Notes: a model not told the origin generated them from the letters alone. A DNA stretch of 9,123 bases from Actinomycetes bacterium (GCA_023427825.1 JAEZAI010000047.1:1-9123), one strand, 5' to 3'; counted from the stretch's first letter, positions 1 through 7,528 are shown. Numbers and translations are program-made.

Positions 1-1
1 C

Positions 2-1114
2 TTCGAGATCGTGCTGCTGCCGATGTACTTCATGATCGGCGTCTGGGGCGGTCCCGAGCGCAAGTACGCGTCGATCAAGTTCTTCATCTACACGCTGCTC
101 GGATCCGCACTGATGCTGGTGAGCTTCGTGGCGGTCTACTTCCTGGTGAAGAACCCGGTCACCGGCGAGGCGATCCAGTCGTTCTCGATCCCCGAGCTGC
201 GGGCCGCCGGTGGTGAGGGCGTCGCGCGCTCCGCACAGGTGATCCTGTTCGCCGGCATGTTCATGGGCTTCGGCATCAAGGTGCCGATGTTCCCCTTCCA
301 CACCTGGCTGCCCGACGCCCACACCCAGGCACCCACCCAGGGCTCGGTCATCCTTGCCGCGGTGCTCCTGAAGCTCGGCACCTACGGCTTCCTGCGGATC
401 GCCATCCCGATCCTCCCCGACGGCGCCCGCCAGTGGGCGCCGGCGATCGGCATCCTCGCCGTGATCGGCATCATCTACGGCGCCCTGTGCTGCCTGGCCC
501 AGACGGACATGAAGCGCCTGATCGCCTTCTCGTCGGTCAGCCACATGGGCTTCACCATGCTGGCGATCGCCACGATGACGACCTACGGCTTCAACGCCGC
601 CGTCTTCGGCATGGTCGCCCACGGCCTCATCACCGGCATGCTCTTCTTCATCGCCGGCTCCGTGAAGGAGCGGTACCACACGCTCGAGATCAAGCGCCTC
701 GGCGGCCTGCTGGTCTCGGCGCCGAAGATGGGCTGGATCCTCGGCCTCTGCACCATGGCCTCGCTGGGCCTGCCGGGTCTGGCCGGCTTCTGGGGCGAGT
801 TCCCGGCCATCCTCAGCGCCTACGAGCCGGCTGCCGGCCTGAGCGTGGGGCTCTTCCGGACGCTGATGGTCATCGCCGCCCTCGGCACGGTCCTCGCCGC
901 CGGCTACCTGCTCTGGCTCTACCAGCGCACGGCGTTCGGGACCCCGAAGGAGGAGTTCGCGGACGACCCGCACATCCACGACGTCGAGACGCCCGAGTGG
1001 ATCTCGTGGACGCCGCTCATCATCCTCATCGTCGTGCTGGGCTTCGTGCCCGCCATCATCTTCAACGTGACCGAGCCGGCGGTGTCGCTCATCGCCCAGA
1101 CGGTCGGAGGCTGA
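2..1114 (+). CDS. nuoM: NADH-quinone oxidoreductase subunit M (proton-pumping membrane subunit), 5' end outside window
   Basis: This is one of the three antiporter-like membrane subunits of respiratory complex I, which couple NADH oxidation to proton transfer across the cytoplasmic membrane. About 370 residues are visible; the E. coli protein has 509, so roughly 140 N-terminal residues lie to the left. The frame is open from base 2 and the first visible residues, FEIVLLPMYF, match the TM5 motif carrying the conserved channel glutamate (E144 in E. coli), here codon 5-7. The other channel residues are present: a lysine at 278-280 in GIKVPMFPFH, a lysine at 371-373 in LLKLGTYG, and the TM12 glutamate at 797-799 in GFWGEF, which marks NuoM rather than NuoN or NuoL. 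The remainder is a series of hydrophobic helices. It ends 6 nt before nuoN and is evidently cotranscribed with it. The GTG at 11 is an internal codon, not the start. Confidence 0.96.
   Translation, partial: FEIVLLPMYFMIGVWGGPERKYASIKFFIYTLLGSALMLVSFVAVYFLVKNPVTGEAIQSFSIPELRAAGGEGVARSAQVILFAGMFMGFGIKVPMFPFHTWLPDAHTQAPTQGSVILAAVLLKLGTYGFLRIAIPILPDGARQWAPAIGILAVIGIIYGALCCLAQTDMKRLIAFSSVSHMGFTMLAIATMTTYGFNAAVFGMVAHGLITGMLFFIAGSVKERYHTLEIKRLGGLLVSAPKMGWILGLCTMASLGLPGLAGFWGEFPAILSAYEPAAGLSVGLFRTLMVIAALGTVLAAGYLLWLYQRTAFGTPKEEFADDPHIHDVETPEWISWTPLIILIVVLGFVPAIIFNVTEPAVSLIAQTVGG
1106..1110 (+). promoter_or_regulatory. Shine-Dalgarno of nuoN
   Basis: GGAGG lies inside the last codons of nuoM, 10 nt before the GTG at 1121. 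It supports that GTG as the nuoN start and suggests translational coupling of the two genes. Confidence 0.6.
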
Positions 1115-1120
1115 TCGACC

Positions 1121-2656
1121 GTGTCGCTGGCCGCCCAGCTCGTCGCCCAGGTCGGGGGATCGGGGTCCTTCCGGGGACCCACGATCGACTACCACGCCCT
1201 CGCGCCCGAGATCATCCTCAGCGCGACCGTCGTGGTGCTCGTGCTGCTCGACTCGATCAAGCTGGACCGCGCCAAGGCGTACATGCCCGTGGTCACCAAC
1301 CTGGGTCTGCTCGCCGCGTTGATCCCGTTGCTCACGCTGGCCTACGACGGCGGCGAACGGGTCCTGTTCGCCGGCTCCTACGTGGTCGGCCCCATGGCGC
1401 TGCTGCTCAAGGCGCTGTTCATCGTCTCGGCGTACGTGGTGGTGCTGCTGTCGACCAACTACGTGGCCGAGGGCGACTACTGGGAGAGCGAGTACTACAC
1501 CCTGCTCGTCAGCTCGGTGCTCGGCATGATCGTGATGGCGTCGAGCCGGGATCTCATCGGCATCTTCGTGGCGCTCGAGCTGCTCTCGATCCCGGCGTAC
1601 ATGCTGGCGTCCTGGCGCAAGGGCGACGTCCGCTCCAACGAGGCGGGCATGAAGTACTACCTGATGGGCGTGTTCGCCTCGGCGGTGCTCCTCTACGGCA
1701 TGTCGCTCGTCTACGGCGTCGGCGGCTCGACCCAGCTCGAGGAGATCGGCCGTGCCATCCGCGACGCGCCGGACGACGGCGTGCCGGTGATCACGCTGGC
1801 GCTGCTGTTCGGGGGCGTCGGCTTCGCCTTCAAGGTCTCGGCCGTGCCGTTCCACGTGTGGGCACCCGACACCTACGAGGGCGCGCCCACGCCCGTGACC
1901 GCGTTCCTGGCCGTCGCCTCCAAGGCCGCCGGCTTCGTGGCGCTGATCAACGTCGTGTTCTTCGCCTTCCTGCCCCGGGCCGACATCGTCCAGCCGCTGT
2001 TCTTCGTGCTGGCGGTGGCGTCGATGACCGTGGGCAACCTGGTGGCGCTGCGCCAGACCAACGTCGTGCGCATGTTGGCCTACTCGGGCATCGCCCAGGC
2101 CGGCTTCATGCTCGCCCCGTTCGTCGTGGCGGGCGAGAGCCCCGGCGACACGTTCGCCGCCATGCAGTCGGTGGTCATCTACCTGGTGATCTACGCGGCC
2201 ATGAACCTGGGCGCCTTCGCGGTGATCATCGCGATCGCCCGGCGGACCCGCTCGGCCGAGCTCGAGGACCTCCGCGGCATCGTCCACACGATGCCCGGGA
2301 TGGCCTGGTGCATGGTGCTCTTCTTGGCGTCGCTGATCGGCATCCCGCCGCTCGGCGGCTGGTACGCCAAGTTCAGCGTCTTCAAGGTGCTGATCGGCGC
2401 CGACACCGGACTGGGCTGGGCGACGGCGATCATCATGGCGCTCAACACGGCGATCGCCGCCTACTACTACCTGAACGTCGCCCGCACGATGATCTTCGAC
2501 GACGCGCCCGACGGCGACCGGGCCCCCGCGCCGCGGACACCGCCGTCGCTGGCCGCAGCGGTCGGCATCACGCTGGTCGCCACGTTCGCCTTCGGCGTGC
2601 TGCCGGGCCTGCTGACCAACGTCACCAGCTACGGCCCGCTCGCCCTCGGCGGCTGA
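1121..2656 (+). CDS. nuoN: NADH-quinone oxidoreductase subunit N (proton-pumping membrane subunit)
   Basis: The second antiporter-like subunit of complex I, 511 aa (E. coli 485), is complete. It is an all-helical membrane protein. The expected chain of charged residues is visible: E153 in VALELLSIP (TM5), K178 in EAGMKYYLMG, K238 in FAFKVSAVPFHVWAPD, K268 in VASKAAGF, and K417 in GGWYAKFSVF, which takes the TM12 position that is lysine in NuoN and glutamate in NuoM. The segment HVWAPDTYEGAPTPV is typical of NuoN. The GTG start is supported by GGAGG 10 nt upstream and by the 6-nt gap after nuoM. The order nuoM-nuoN is the usual end of a nuo operon. The next gene follows after 18 nt and encodes a relative of a complex I assembly factor. 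Nothing is missing or unusual in the protein. Confidence 0.97.
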   Translation: MSLAAQLVAQVGGSGSFRGPTIDYHALAPEIILSATVVVLVLLDSIKLDRAKAYMPVVTNLGLLAALIPLLTLAYDGGERVLFAGSYVVGPMALLLKALFIVSAYVVVLLSTNYVAEGDYWESEYYTLLVSSVLGMIVMASSRDLIGIFVALELLSIPAYMLASWRKGDVRSNEAGMKYYLMGVFASAVLLYGMSLVYGVGGSTQLEEIGRAIRDAPDDGVPVITLALLFGGVGFAFKVSAVPFHVWAPDTYEGAPTPVTAFLAVASKAAGFVALINVVFFAFLPRADIVQPLFFVLAVASMTVGNLVALRQTNVVRMLAYSGIAQAGFMLAPFVVAGESPGDTFAAMQSVVIYLVIYAAMNLGAFAVIIAIARRTRSAELEDLRGIVHTMPGMAWCMVLFLASLIGIPPLGGWYAKFSVFKVLIGADTGLGWATAIIMALNTAIAAYYYLNVARTMIFDDAPDGDRAPAPRTPPSLAAAVGITLVATFAFGVLPGLLTNVTSYGPLALGG

Positions 2657-2674
2657 CGCCGCCGGTCGCCGACC

Positions 2675-3849
2675 GTGAAGTCGCTGGCTGACCGGGTCGC
2701 CCGCCTCGGGGCGGTCCGGTTCGACGAGTTCGTCGCCGCGGCCCTCTACGACCCCAAGGGCGGGTTCTTCACCCGCCTGGGCAGCGGCGGCCGCGGCCGC
2801 GCCGGTCGCGCCGGCGGCGACTTCATCACGAGCCCCGAGGTCGGACCGCTGTTCGGCGCCGTGCTGGCCCGGTACCTGGACGCCCGCTGGGAGGAGCTCG
2901 ACCGCCCCGACCCCTTCGTGGTCGTCGAGGCGGGTGCCGGTCGCGGCGCGCTCGCCCTGTCCGTCCTGGCAGCCGAGCCGGCCTGCAGTCCCGCCCTCCG
3001 CTACGTGCTGGTCGAGCGCTCCGCCGCGCTGCGGGGGGCGCAGGCCGAGCACCTGGCGCTGTCGCACCCGTTCGAGGTGCTCGGTCCGCCGGGCGACGCC
3101 GACGAGGGCGTCCCGTCCCCGATCGCCGGCGCGGGTCCGCTCGTGTGCTCGCTGCCGGATCTGCCGGCCGAGGCCGTCGACGGTGTGGTCGTGGCCAACG
3201 AGCTCTTGGACAACGTGCCGTTCCGGCTGTTCGAGCGCTCCCAACCCGACCGCGGCGCGCCGGTCGACGACGGCTGGTCGGAGGTGCGCGTGACCGTCGA
3301 CGCGGGACGCTTCGTGGAGCTGGTGGTGCCGGCCGAGTCCGACGTCGCCCGCCGTCTGGACACGCTCGCCCCCGACGCCCGGCCCGGCGCCCGCGTGCCC
3401 CTGCAGGACGGCGCGGCCGACTGGCTGCGGTCCGCCCTCTCGGTGCTGCGATCGGGCTCGGTGCTGCTGTTCGACTACGCGGTCCAGACCACGGCGGCCC
3501 TGGCGGAACGGCCTGCCGCCGAGTGGCTGCGCACCTACCGCGACCACGACCGCGGGAGGGAGCCGCTCGAGGACCCCGGCTCGCAGGACGTGACGGTCGA
3601 GGTGGCGATCGACAGCTTGCGACGGTGGCGCGGCCCGACGACGACCGGTCCCAGGACGAGTGGCTCCGTCGATGGGGGATCCAGGGCATGGTCGAGGAGG
3701 GCCGCCGGCTGTGGGAGGAGCGCGCCGGAGTGGGCGACCTGGCTGCGCTGCGGGCGCGCAGCCGGGGCGTCGAGGCCGAGGCCCTGTGCGACCCGACCGG
3801 GCTGGGCGCGTTCCGCGTCCTGGAGTGGCGGGTCCAGCGACCGCACTGA
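2675..3849 (+). CDS. MidA/NDUFAF7-family SAM-dependent methyltransferase (COG1565), interrupted by an apparent one-base frameshift
   Basis: This is a class I methyltransferase of the DUF185 family. Its mitochondrial member NDUFAF7/MidA dimethylates an arginine of the complex I subunit NDUFS2 (NuoD in bacteria) during assembly. Family marks are DFITSPE at residues 49-55, the SAM-binding motif I EAGAGRG at 85-91, NELLDNVPF at 175-183, and a GSVLLFDYA strand further on. The GTG start lies 18 nt after nuoN with no clear Shine-Dalgarno, so it is probably coupled. After D313 (codon 3611-3613) the starting frame turns into Arg/Ser/Gly-rich text. The family C-terminus (SQDEWLRRWGIQGMVEEG, then GLGAFRVLEW) continues in the -1 frame to the TGA at 3847-3849. 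Restoring one base next to C3613 gives a 391-aa protein of normal length. The break could be a sequencing or assembly error or a recent mutation. The family call is firm; the NuoD substrate is inference. Confidence 0.85.
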
Positions 3850-3860
3850 GCGACTGGTGA

Positions 3861-3881
3861 GCGGTCCGGTGCCCGGACCGC
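3861..3881 (+). terminator. Hairpin ending the nuo-methyltransferase unit
   Basis: A perfect 9-bp inverted repeat, GCGGTCCGG and CCGGACCGC around a TGC loop, starts 11 nt after the frame-corrected methyltransferase stop. No T-tract follows, so its strength as an intrinsic terminator is uncertain. Its position supports 3849 as the true end of the gene and operon. Confidence 0.5.
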
Positions 3882-3928
3882 CCGGCGCCGACCGTGCGTC
3901 GGCCGAGGGTGCGGCACGCGGGCGGGGA

Positions 3929-3934
3929 TACAGT
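3929..3934 (+). promoter_or_regulatory. Candidate -10 box of the acs promoter
   Basis: TACAGT fits the actinobacterial TANNNT consensus. Transcription starting about 7 nt downstream would leave a leader of roughly 25 nt before acs. The box sits in the middle of the inverted repeat GCGGG (3922-3926) and CCCGC (3935-3939), which could be a repressor site or chance. I see no convincing -35 element. Confidence 0.4.
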
Positions 3935-3956
3935 CCCGCGTCGGACGTCACAGCAC

Positions 3957-3963
3957 AGGGGGA
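3957..3963 (+). promoter_or_regulatory. Shine-Dalgarno of acs
   Basis: AGGGGGA ends 3 nt before the ATG at 3967. The spacing is short but the purine run is strong. It contrasts with the next two plus-strand genes, which have no ribosome-binding site and look leaderless. Confidence 0.5.
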
Positions 3964-3966
3964 CCC

Positions 3967-5979
3967 ATGAACGACGCGGAGCCGACGACCGAGGGCGCGA
4001 CGATCGAGGACTACTACCGGGAGGACCGGACGTTCCCGCCGTCACCCGCGTTCGTGGCGCAGGCCGTGGTGTCCGACCCGGGCATCTACGAGCAGGCGGA
4101 GTCGGATCCCGAGGGGTTCTGGGCGGCCCAGGCCCGGGAGCTGCTGACCTGGGAACAGGACTTCCACACCCCGCTCGAGTGGGAGCTGCCGTTCGCCAGG
4201 TGGTTCGTCGGCGGCCGCCTCAACGTTGCCGTCAACTGCGTGGACCGTCACGTCGCCGCCGGCCTGGGCGACCGGGTGGCCATCCACTGGGAGGGCGAGC
4301 CCGGCGACACCCGGACCATCACCTACGCAGAGCTGCTGCGCGAGGTCTGCCGGTTCGCGAACGGTCTGCGGGAGCTGGGCGTGGAGGCGGGCGACCGGAT
4401 CTGCATCTACCTGCCGATGATCCCCGAAGCGGTCGTCGCCATGCTCGCCTGCGCCCGTCTCGGTGCGGCGCACTCGGTCGTGTTCGGCGGCTTCAGCCCC
4501 GACTCCCTGATCGACCGCATCAACGACGCCGGCGCGACGGTCGTCATCACCGCGGACGCCGGCTACCGGCGGGGCGCGCCGTTCCAGCTCAAGCCGAACG
4601 TCGACGTCGCCGTGGCCGCGTGCCCGACCGTGGCGTCGGTCGTGGTCGTCGACCGCTGCGGCACCGACGTGGACATGCACGACGGCCGGGCCCACTGGTG
4701 GGTCGATCTGGTCGGCCGCCAGTCCGACACGCACCAGGCCCAGGCGTTCGACGCCGAGCAGTTGCTGTTCCTGCTCTACACGTCGGGCACGACCGCGAGC
4801 CCCAAGGGGATCATGCACACCTCGGGCGGCTACCTGACCCAGGTGGCGTGGACGCATCGGGCGGTGTTCGACCTGCATCCCGAGACCGACGTGTACTGGT
4901 GCGCGGCCGACGTCGGCTGGGTCACCGGCCACAGCTACATCGTCTACGGGCCGCTCGCGAACGCCGCCACGACCGTGATGTACGAGGGCACGCCCGACAC
5001 GCCACGGGAGGAGCTGCGCGGCGACGGCGGCCCCGCCGGCTGGGACAAGGACCGGCTGTGGGACATCGTCGAGCGCTACGGGGTGACGCAGCTCTACACG
5101 GCGCCCACCGCCATCCGCACGTTCATGAAGTGGGGGGCGGAGTGGCCCGAGCGCCACGACCTGTCGTCGCTGCGGGTGCTCGGCACGGTCGGCGAGCCGA
5201 TCAACCCCGAGGCCTGGATGTGGTACCACCGCCACATCGGCTCCGAGCACTGCCCGATCGTGGACACCTGGTGGCAGACCGAGACCGGCGGCCACATGAT
5301 CACGCCGCTGCCCGCGATCACCGCGACCAAGCCCGGGTCCGCCTGCCATCCGCTGCCCGGCATCGGTGCCGAGCTGGTGGACGACGCCGGCAACGTCGTG
5401 GAGCGCGGCGGCGGCTACCTGACCCTCACCCGGCCCTGGCCGTCGATGCTCCGCGGCATCTGGGGCGACCCGCAGCGCTACGCGGACACCTACTGGTCGC
5501 GGTTCGAGGGCCGCTACTTCGCCGGCGACGGCGCCAAGCTCGACGACGACGGCTACCTGTGGGTGCTCGGCCGCGTCGACGACGTCATGAACATCTCCGG
5601 CCACCGCATCTCCACCGCCGAGGTCGAGTCCGCGCTGGTCGACCACCAGGCGGTGGCGGAGGCCGCGGTCGTGGGCGCCACCGACCCGACGACCGGCCAG
5701 GCGATCGTGGGCTACGTGATCCTGCGCGGCGGCATCGAGGCGTCCGACGAGCTCCGCGAGGAGATCCGCCAGCACGTCGCGGTGAAGCTCGGTGCCATCG
5801 CCCGCCCCAAGGCGGTCATCCTCGTGGCGGACCTGCCCAAGACCCGCTCGGGCAAGATCATGCGCCGCCTGCTGCGTGACGTGGTCGAGGGCCGGGAGCT
5901 GGGCGACACCACCACGCTGGCGGACGCCACCGTCGTGGAGGCCATCCGCGAAGGGGCGGCGGCCTCCGCCGAGGACTGA
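3967..5979 (+). CDS. acs: Acetyl-CoA synthetase, AMP-forming
   Basis: It converts acetate, ATP and CoA to acetyl-CoA, AMP and pyrophosphate in the cytoplasm. The protein has 670 aa (E. coli 652) and is complete. An N-terminal ACS cap (about residues 14-75) is followed by the adenylate-forming domain. The phosphate-binding loop is [11 protein letters not shown] at 271-281. [11 protein letters not shown] at 432-442 includes W436, equivalent to the tryptophan that limits the acyl pocket to acetate in Salmonella Acs, so acetate is the likely substrate rather than propionate or longer acids. The hinge region [13 protein letters not shown] leads into the C-terminal domain, and PKTRSGK ends in the catalytic lysine K630, the site that is reversibly acetylated in characterised Acs proteins. 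The ATG is chosen for its Shine-Dalgarno and ACS-like N-terminus. The upstream gap of 117 nt holds a terminator hairpin and a candidate promoter, so acs appears to be its own unit. Confidence 0.97.
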   Translation: MNDAEPTTEGATIEDYYREDRTFPPSPAFVAQAVVSDPGIYEQAESDPEGFWAAQARELLTWEQDFHTPLEWELPFARWFVGGRLNVAVNCVDRHVAAGLGDRVAIHWEGEPGDTRTITYAELLREVCRFANGLRELGVEAGDRICIYLPMIPEAVVAMLACARLGAAHSVVFGGFSPDSLIDRINDAGATVVITADAGYRRGAPFQLKPNVDVAVAACPTVASVVVVDRCGTDVDMHDGRAHWWVDLVGRQSDTHQAQAFDAEQLLFLLYTSGTTASPKGIMHTSGGYLTQVAWTHRAVFDLHPETDVYWCAADVGWVTGHSYIVYGPLANAATTVMYEGTPDTPREELRGDGGPAGWDKDRLWDIVERYGVTQLYTAPTAIRTFMKWGAEWPERHDLSSLRVLGTVGEPINPEAWMWYHRHIGSEHCPIVDTWWQTETGGHMITPLPAITATKPGSACHPLPGIGAELVDDAGNVVERGGGYLTLTRPWPSMLRGIWGDPQRYADTYWSRFEGRYFAGDGAKLDDDGYLWVLGRVDDVMNISGHRISTAEVESALVDHQAVAEAAVVGATDPTTGQAIVGYVILRGGIEASDELREEIRQHVAVKLGAIARPKAVILVADLPKTRSGKIMRRLLRDVVEGRELGDTTTLADATVVEAIREGAAASAED

Positions 5980-5992
5980 CCCGCTCCGCCTG

Positions 5993-6044
5993 CGTTCTGT
6001 GATGCTGTTCCGGGCGAAAACCCCCGGAACAGCATCACGAAACG
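5993..6044 (+). terminator. Long perfect hairpin downstream of acs
   Basis: The arms GTGATGCTGTTCCGGG (5999-6014) and CCCGGAACAGCATCAC (6023-6038) are perfect 16-bp reverse complements around the 8-nt loop CGAAAACC. Beyond a 2-nt mismatch, CGTT (5993-5996) pairs with AACG (6041-6044). It starts 13 nt after the acs stop and lies ahead of the promoter of the next gene, which suits a terminator. It lacks a T-tract and is longer than a terminator needs, so it may instead belong to a dispersed palindromic repeat family. Confidence 0.6.
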
Positions 6045-6082
6045 GGTCCGGAAGGGGTGCGGGCGGCCCGGAGTCGAGGGCG

Positions 6083-6088
6083 TAACCT
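6083..6088 (+). promoter_or_regulatory. -10 box of a leaderless promoter for the HAD phosphatase gene
   Basis: TAACCT fits TANNNT and is separated from the GTG at 6096 by exactly 7 nt, so transcription would begin at or next to the start codon. No Shine-Dalgarno precedes this GTG. Confidence 0.55.
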
Positions 6089-6095
6089 GCCCGCC

Positions 6096-6593
6096 GTGCC
6101 GACCTGGGACCCGCAGCTCACCAACTGGCTCTGGCGCACCGAGCCGCTGGATCCCGCCACCTCCGTCGTCTTCGACATGGACGGCGTGCTGTCCGACGCC
6201 AGCCGGCGTCAGCACTACATCGAGTACCCCATGCGGGACTGGGAGGCGTTCTTCCACGCCTGCGGCGACGACGAGCTGATCGGCGAGGTGGCGCGGCTGC
6301 TCGACGTCCTCGACGACGAGCTCCAGATCGTCCTGCTCACCGCACGGCCGATCCGGGTGCAGCCCCAGACCCTCGCGTGGCTCGACCGCTACGAGCTGCG
6401 CTGGGACGTGCTGATCATGCGGGAGTACGGCGACTACATGGCGGCCCGGCACTTCAAGCAGCGCACGGTCTACGAGCTGCGCGAGCGCGGCCATGACCTG
6501 CAGCTCGCGTTCGAGGACGACCCCCGCAACGTGGCCATGTTCCACGGCGAGGGCGTGCCCTGCATCTACATCCACTCCGGCTACTACAACTAG
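6096..6593 (+). CDS. Stand-alone HAD-superfamily phosphatase, similar to the phosphatase domain of phage polynucleotide kinase
   Basis: A 165-aa soluble protein with the full set of HAD catalytic motifs: FDMDGVLSD with nucleophile D27 and acid/base D29, T82 in LLTARP, K121, and the Mg-binding acidic pair in AFEDDPRNV (D141, D142). The layout resembles the C-terminal 3'-phosphatase of T4 polynucleotide kinase: a DWEAFF stretch soon after motif I, a helix after the TARP motif, MREYGD, then EDDPRNVAMFHGEGVPC before the end. No kinase domain is attached and none is adjacent. The substrate is therefore unknown; a nucleic acid 3'-phosphate or a small phosphomonoester are both possible. The GTG at 6096 is preferred over an in-frame GTG at 6057 because the extra residues are low-complexity, the -10 box is placed for a leaderless start, and MPTWDPQLTNWLW reads as a natural N-terminus. 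It is transcribed apart from acs. Confidence 0.75.
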   Translation: MPTWDPQLTNWLWRTEPLDPATSVVFDMDGVLSDASRRQHYIEYPMRDWEAFFHACGDDELIGEVARLLDVLDDELQIVLLTARPIRVQPQTLAWLDRYELRWDVLIMREYGDYMAARHFKQRTVYELRERGHDLQLAFEDDPRNVAMFHGEGVPCIYIHSGYYN

Positions 6594-6617
6594 CTCGCCG
6601 TCACGGTCGCCGCCGGT

Positions 6618-6649
6618 CCGCTCCCTCTGAGCGGCGGTTCAGACCGCTC
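6618..6649 (+). repeat. Three alternating copies of a hexamer upstream of htpX
   Basis: CCGCTC (6618-6623), GAGCGG (6629-6634) and CCGCTC (6644-6649) can form either of two overlapping 6-bp stems. The array lies 25 nt after the HAD gene stop and just upstream of where the -35 region of the htpX promoter would be. It may be a weak terminator for the HAD gene or an operator; the sequence alone cannot decide. Confidence 0.4.
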
Positions 6650-6672
6650 GGTCGGTCCTCGTGCGGCCGCCC

Positions 6673-6678
6673 TACGCT
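6673..6678 (+). promoter_or_regulatory. -10 box of a leaderless promoter for htpX
   Basis: TACGCT fits TANNNT and stands exactly 7 nt before the GTG at 6686, the same geometry as the gene before it. There is no Shine-Dalgarno. Confidence 0.55.
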
Positions 6679-6685
6679 GCAACCC

Positions 6686-7528
6686 GTGCGGAACAACCTC
6701 AAGACGGCGGCGCTGCTCGCGGGCCTCGGTGCGCTCTGCATGTTCATCGGGTCGTTCTGGGGCCGCGGCGGCGTCGTCGTCGGTCTCCTCATCGGCCTCG
6801 CCATGTGCGGCGGCTCGTACTGGTTCTCGGACCGGCTCGCCATCCGCTCGGCGCAGGCGGTCGAGGTCACGGCCGACCAGATGCCGCAGTACCACGCGAT
6901 CGTCGCGGACCTGACCCAACGGGCGGGCATCCCGCAGCCCCGGCTCTACGTGTCGCCCAACCCGCAACCCAACGCGTTCGCCACCGGTCGCAACCCCGAC
7001 AACGCCGCGGTCTGCGTCACCCAGGGCCTGCTGCAGATCCTGGACTGGGAGGAGATCCGCGGCGTGCTCGCCCACGAGCTCTCCCACGTCCGCAACCGGG
7101 ACATCCTCATCGGGTCCGTGGCCGCCGCGGTGGCCATGGGCATCACGTTCGTCGCCAACATGGCCCAGTTCGCCATGATCTTCGGCGGCGGACGTTCCGA
7201 CGAGCGCAGCAACCCGTTCGGGGCGATCCTCATGGTGATCCTGGCCCCCATCGCCGCCGCGCTGATCCAGATGGCGATCAGCCGCAGCCGGGAGTACGAG
7301 GCCGACGCCTCGGCGGCACGGATGCTCGGCACGGGCGAGCCGCTCGCCCGGGCCCTCGAGAAGCTCGAGGCCGGCGCCGAGCGGATGCCGGTCGCGGTCA
7401 ACCCGGCCGAGGCCTCGGCCTACATCGTGAACCCGCTCCGCGGCCGCAACGCCTCGGGCCTGTTCATGACGCACCCCCCGGTGGCCGAGCGCATCGCCCG
7501 CCTCCGCAGCAACGCCTGGGCCGCCTGA
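6686..7528 (+). CDS. htpX: HtpX-family zinc metalloprotease (M48B), membrane protein quality control
   Basis: An integral membrane endopeptidase that degrades misfolded membrane proteins from the cytoplasmic side, working alongside FtsH in E. coli. It has 280 aa (E. coli 293). Two N-terminal membrane helices lie at about residues 7-24 and 28-46. The zinc motif HELSH gives ligands H130 and H134 with catalytic E131, and the third ligand is E203 in SREYEADASA. Two more hydrophobic stretches (about 143-166 and 178-200) lie between these ligands, as in HtpX. The C-terminal THPPVAERIARL is a family signature. The GTG start is supported by the typical MRNNLKTA N-terminus and by the -10 box 7 nt upstream. 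HtpX genes are often induced by envelope or heat stress; the hexamer array upstream is the only local candidate for such control. Confidence 0.95.
   Translation: MRNNLKTAALLAGLGALCMFIGSFWGRGGVVVGLLIGLAMCGGSYWFSDRLAIRSAQAVEVTADQMPQYHAIVADLTQRAGIPQPRLYVSPNPQPNAFATGRNPDNAAVCVTQGLLQILDWEEIRGVLAHELSHVRNRDILIGSVAAAVAMGITFVANMAQFAMIFGGGRSDERSNPFGAILMVILAPIAAALIQMAISRSREYEADASAARMLGTGEPLARALEKLEAGAERMPVAVNPAEASAYIVNPLRGRNASGLFMTHPPVAERIARLRSNAWAA

Noticed and set aside
433..2691. A 752-codon open frame across nuoM and nuoN on the plus strand
   Set aside because: It is an Arg/His/Gly/Pro-rich off-frame reading of two clear membrane protein genes, a typical result of high GC content.
3605..3640. Programmed -1 frameshifting in the methyltransferase
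   Set aside because: No slippery heptamer and no obvious downstream pseudoknot are visible; a missing base is simpler.
2675..3970. Methyltransferase reading through in its starting frame to a stop overlapping the acs ATG (ATGA)
   Set aside because: The neat overlap is tempting, but the last 118 residues are off-frame text, while the family C-terminus is in the -1 frame and ends at 3849 before a hairpin.
4042..5775. A 577-codon open frame antisense to acs
   Set aside because: It lies wholly within acs, has low-complexity V/A/G/D/H composition and no recognisable domain. Long antisense frames are expected opposite GC3-rich genes.
5712..6575. A 287-codon minus-strand open frame opposite the HAD gene and the acs end
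   Set aside because: It is a shadow of conserved plus-strand genes and passes through the hairpin, with no recognisable motif.
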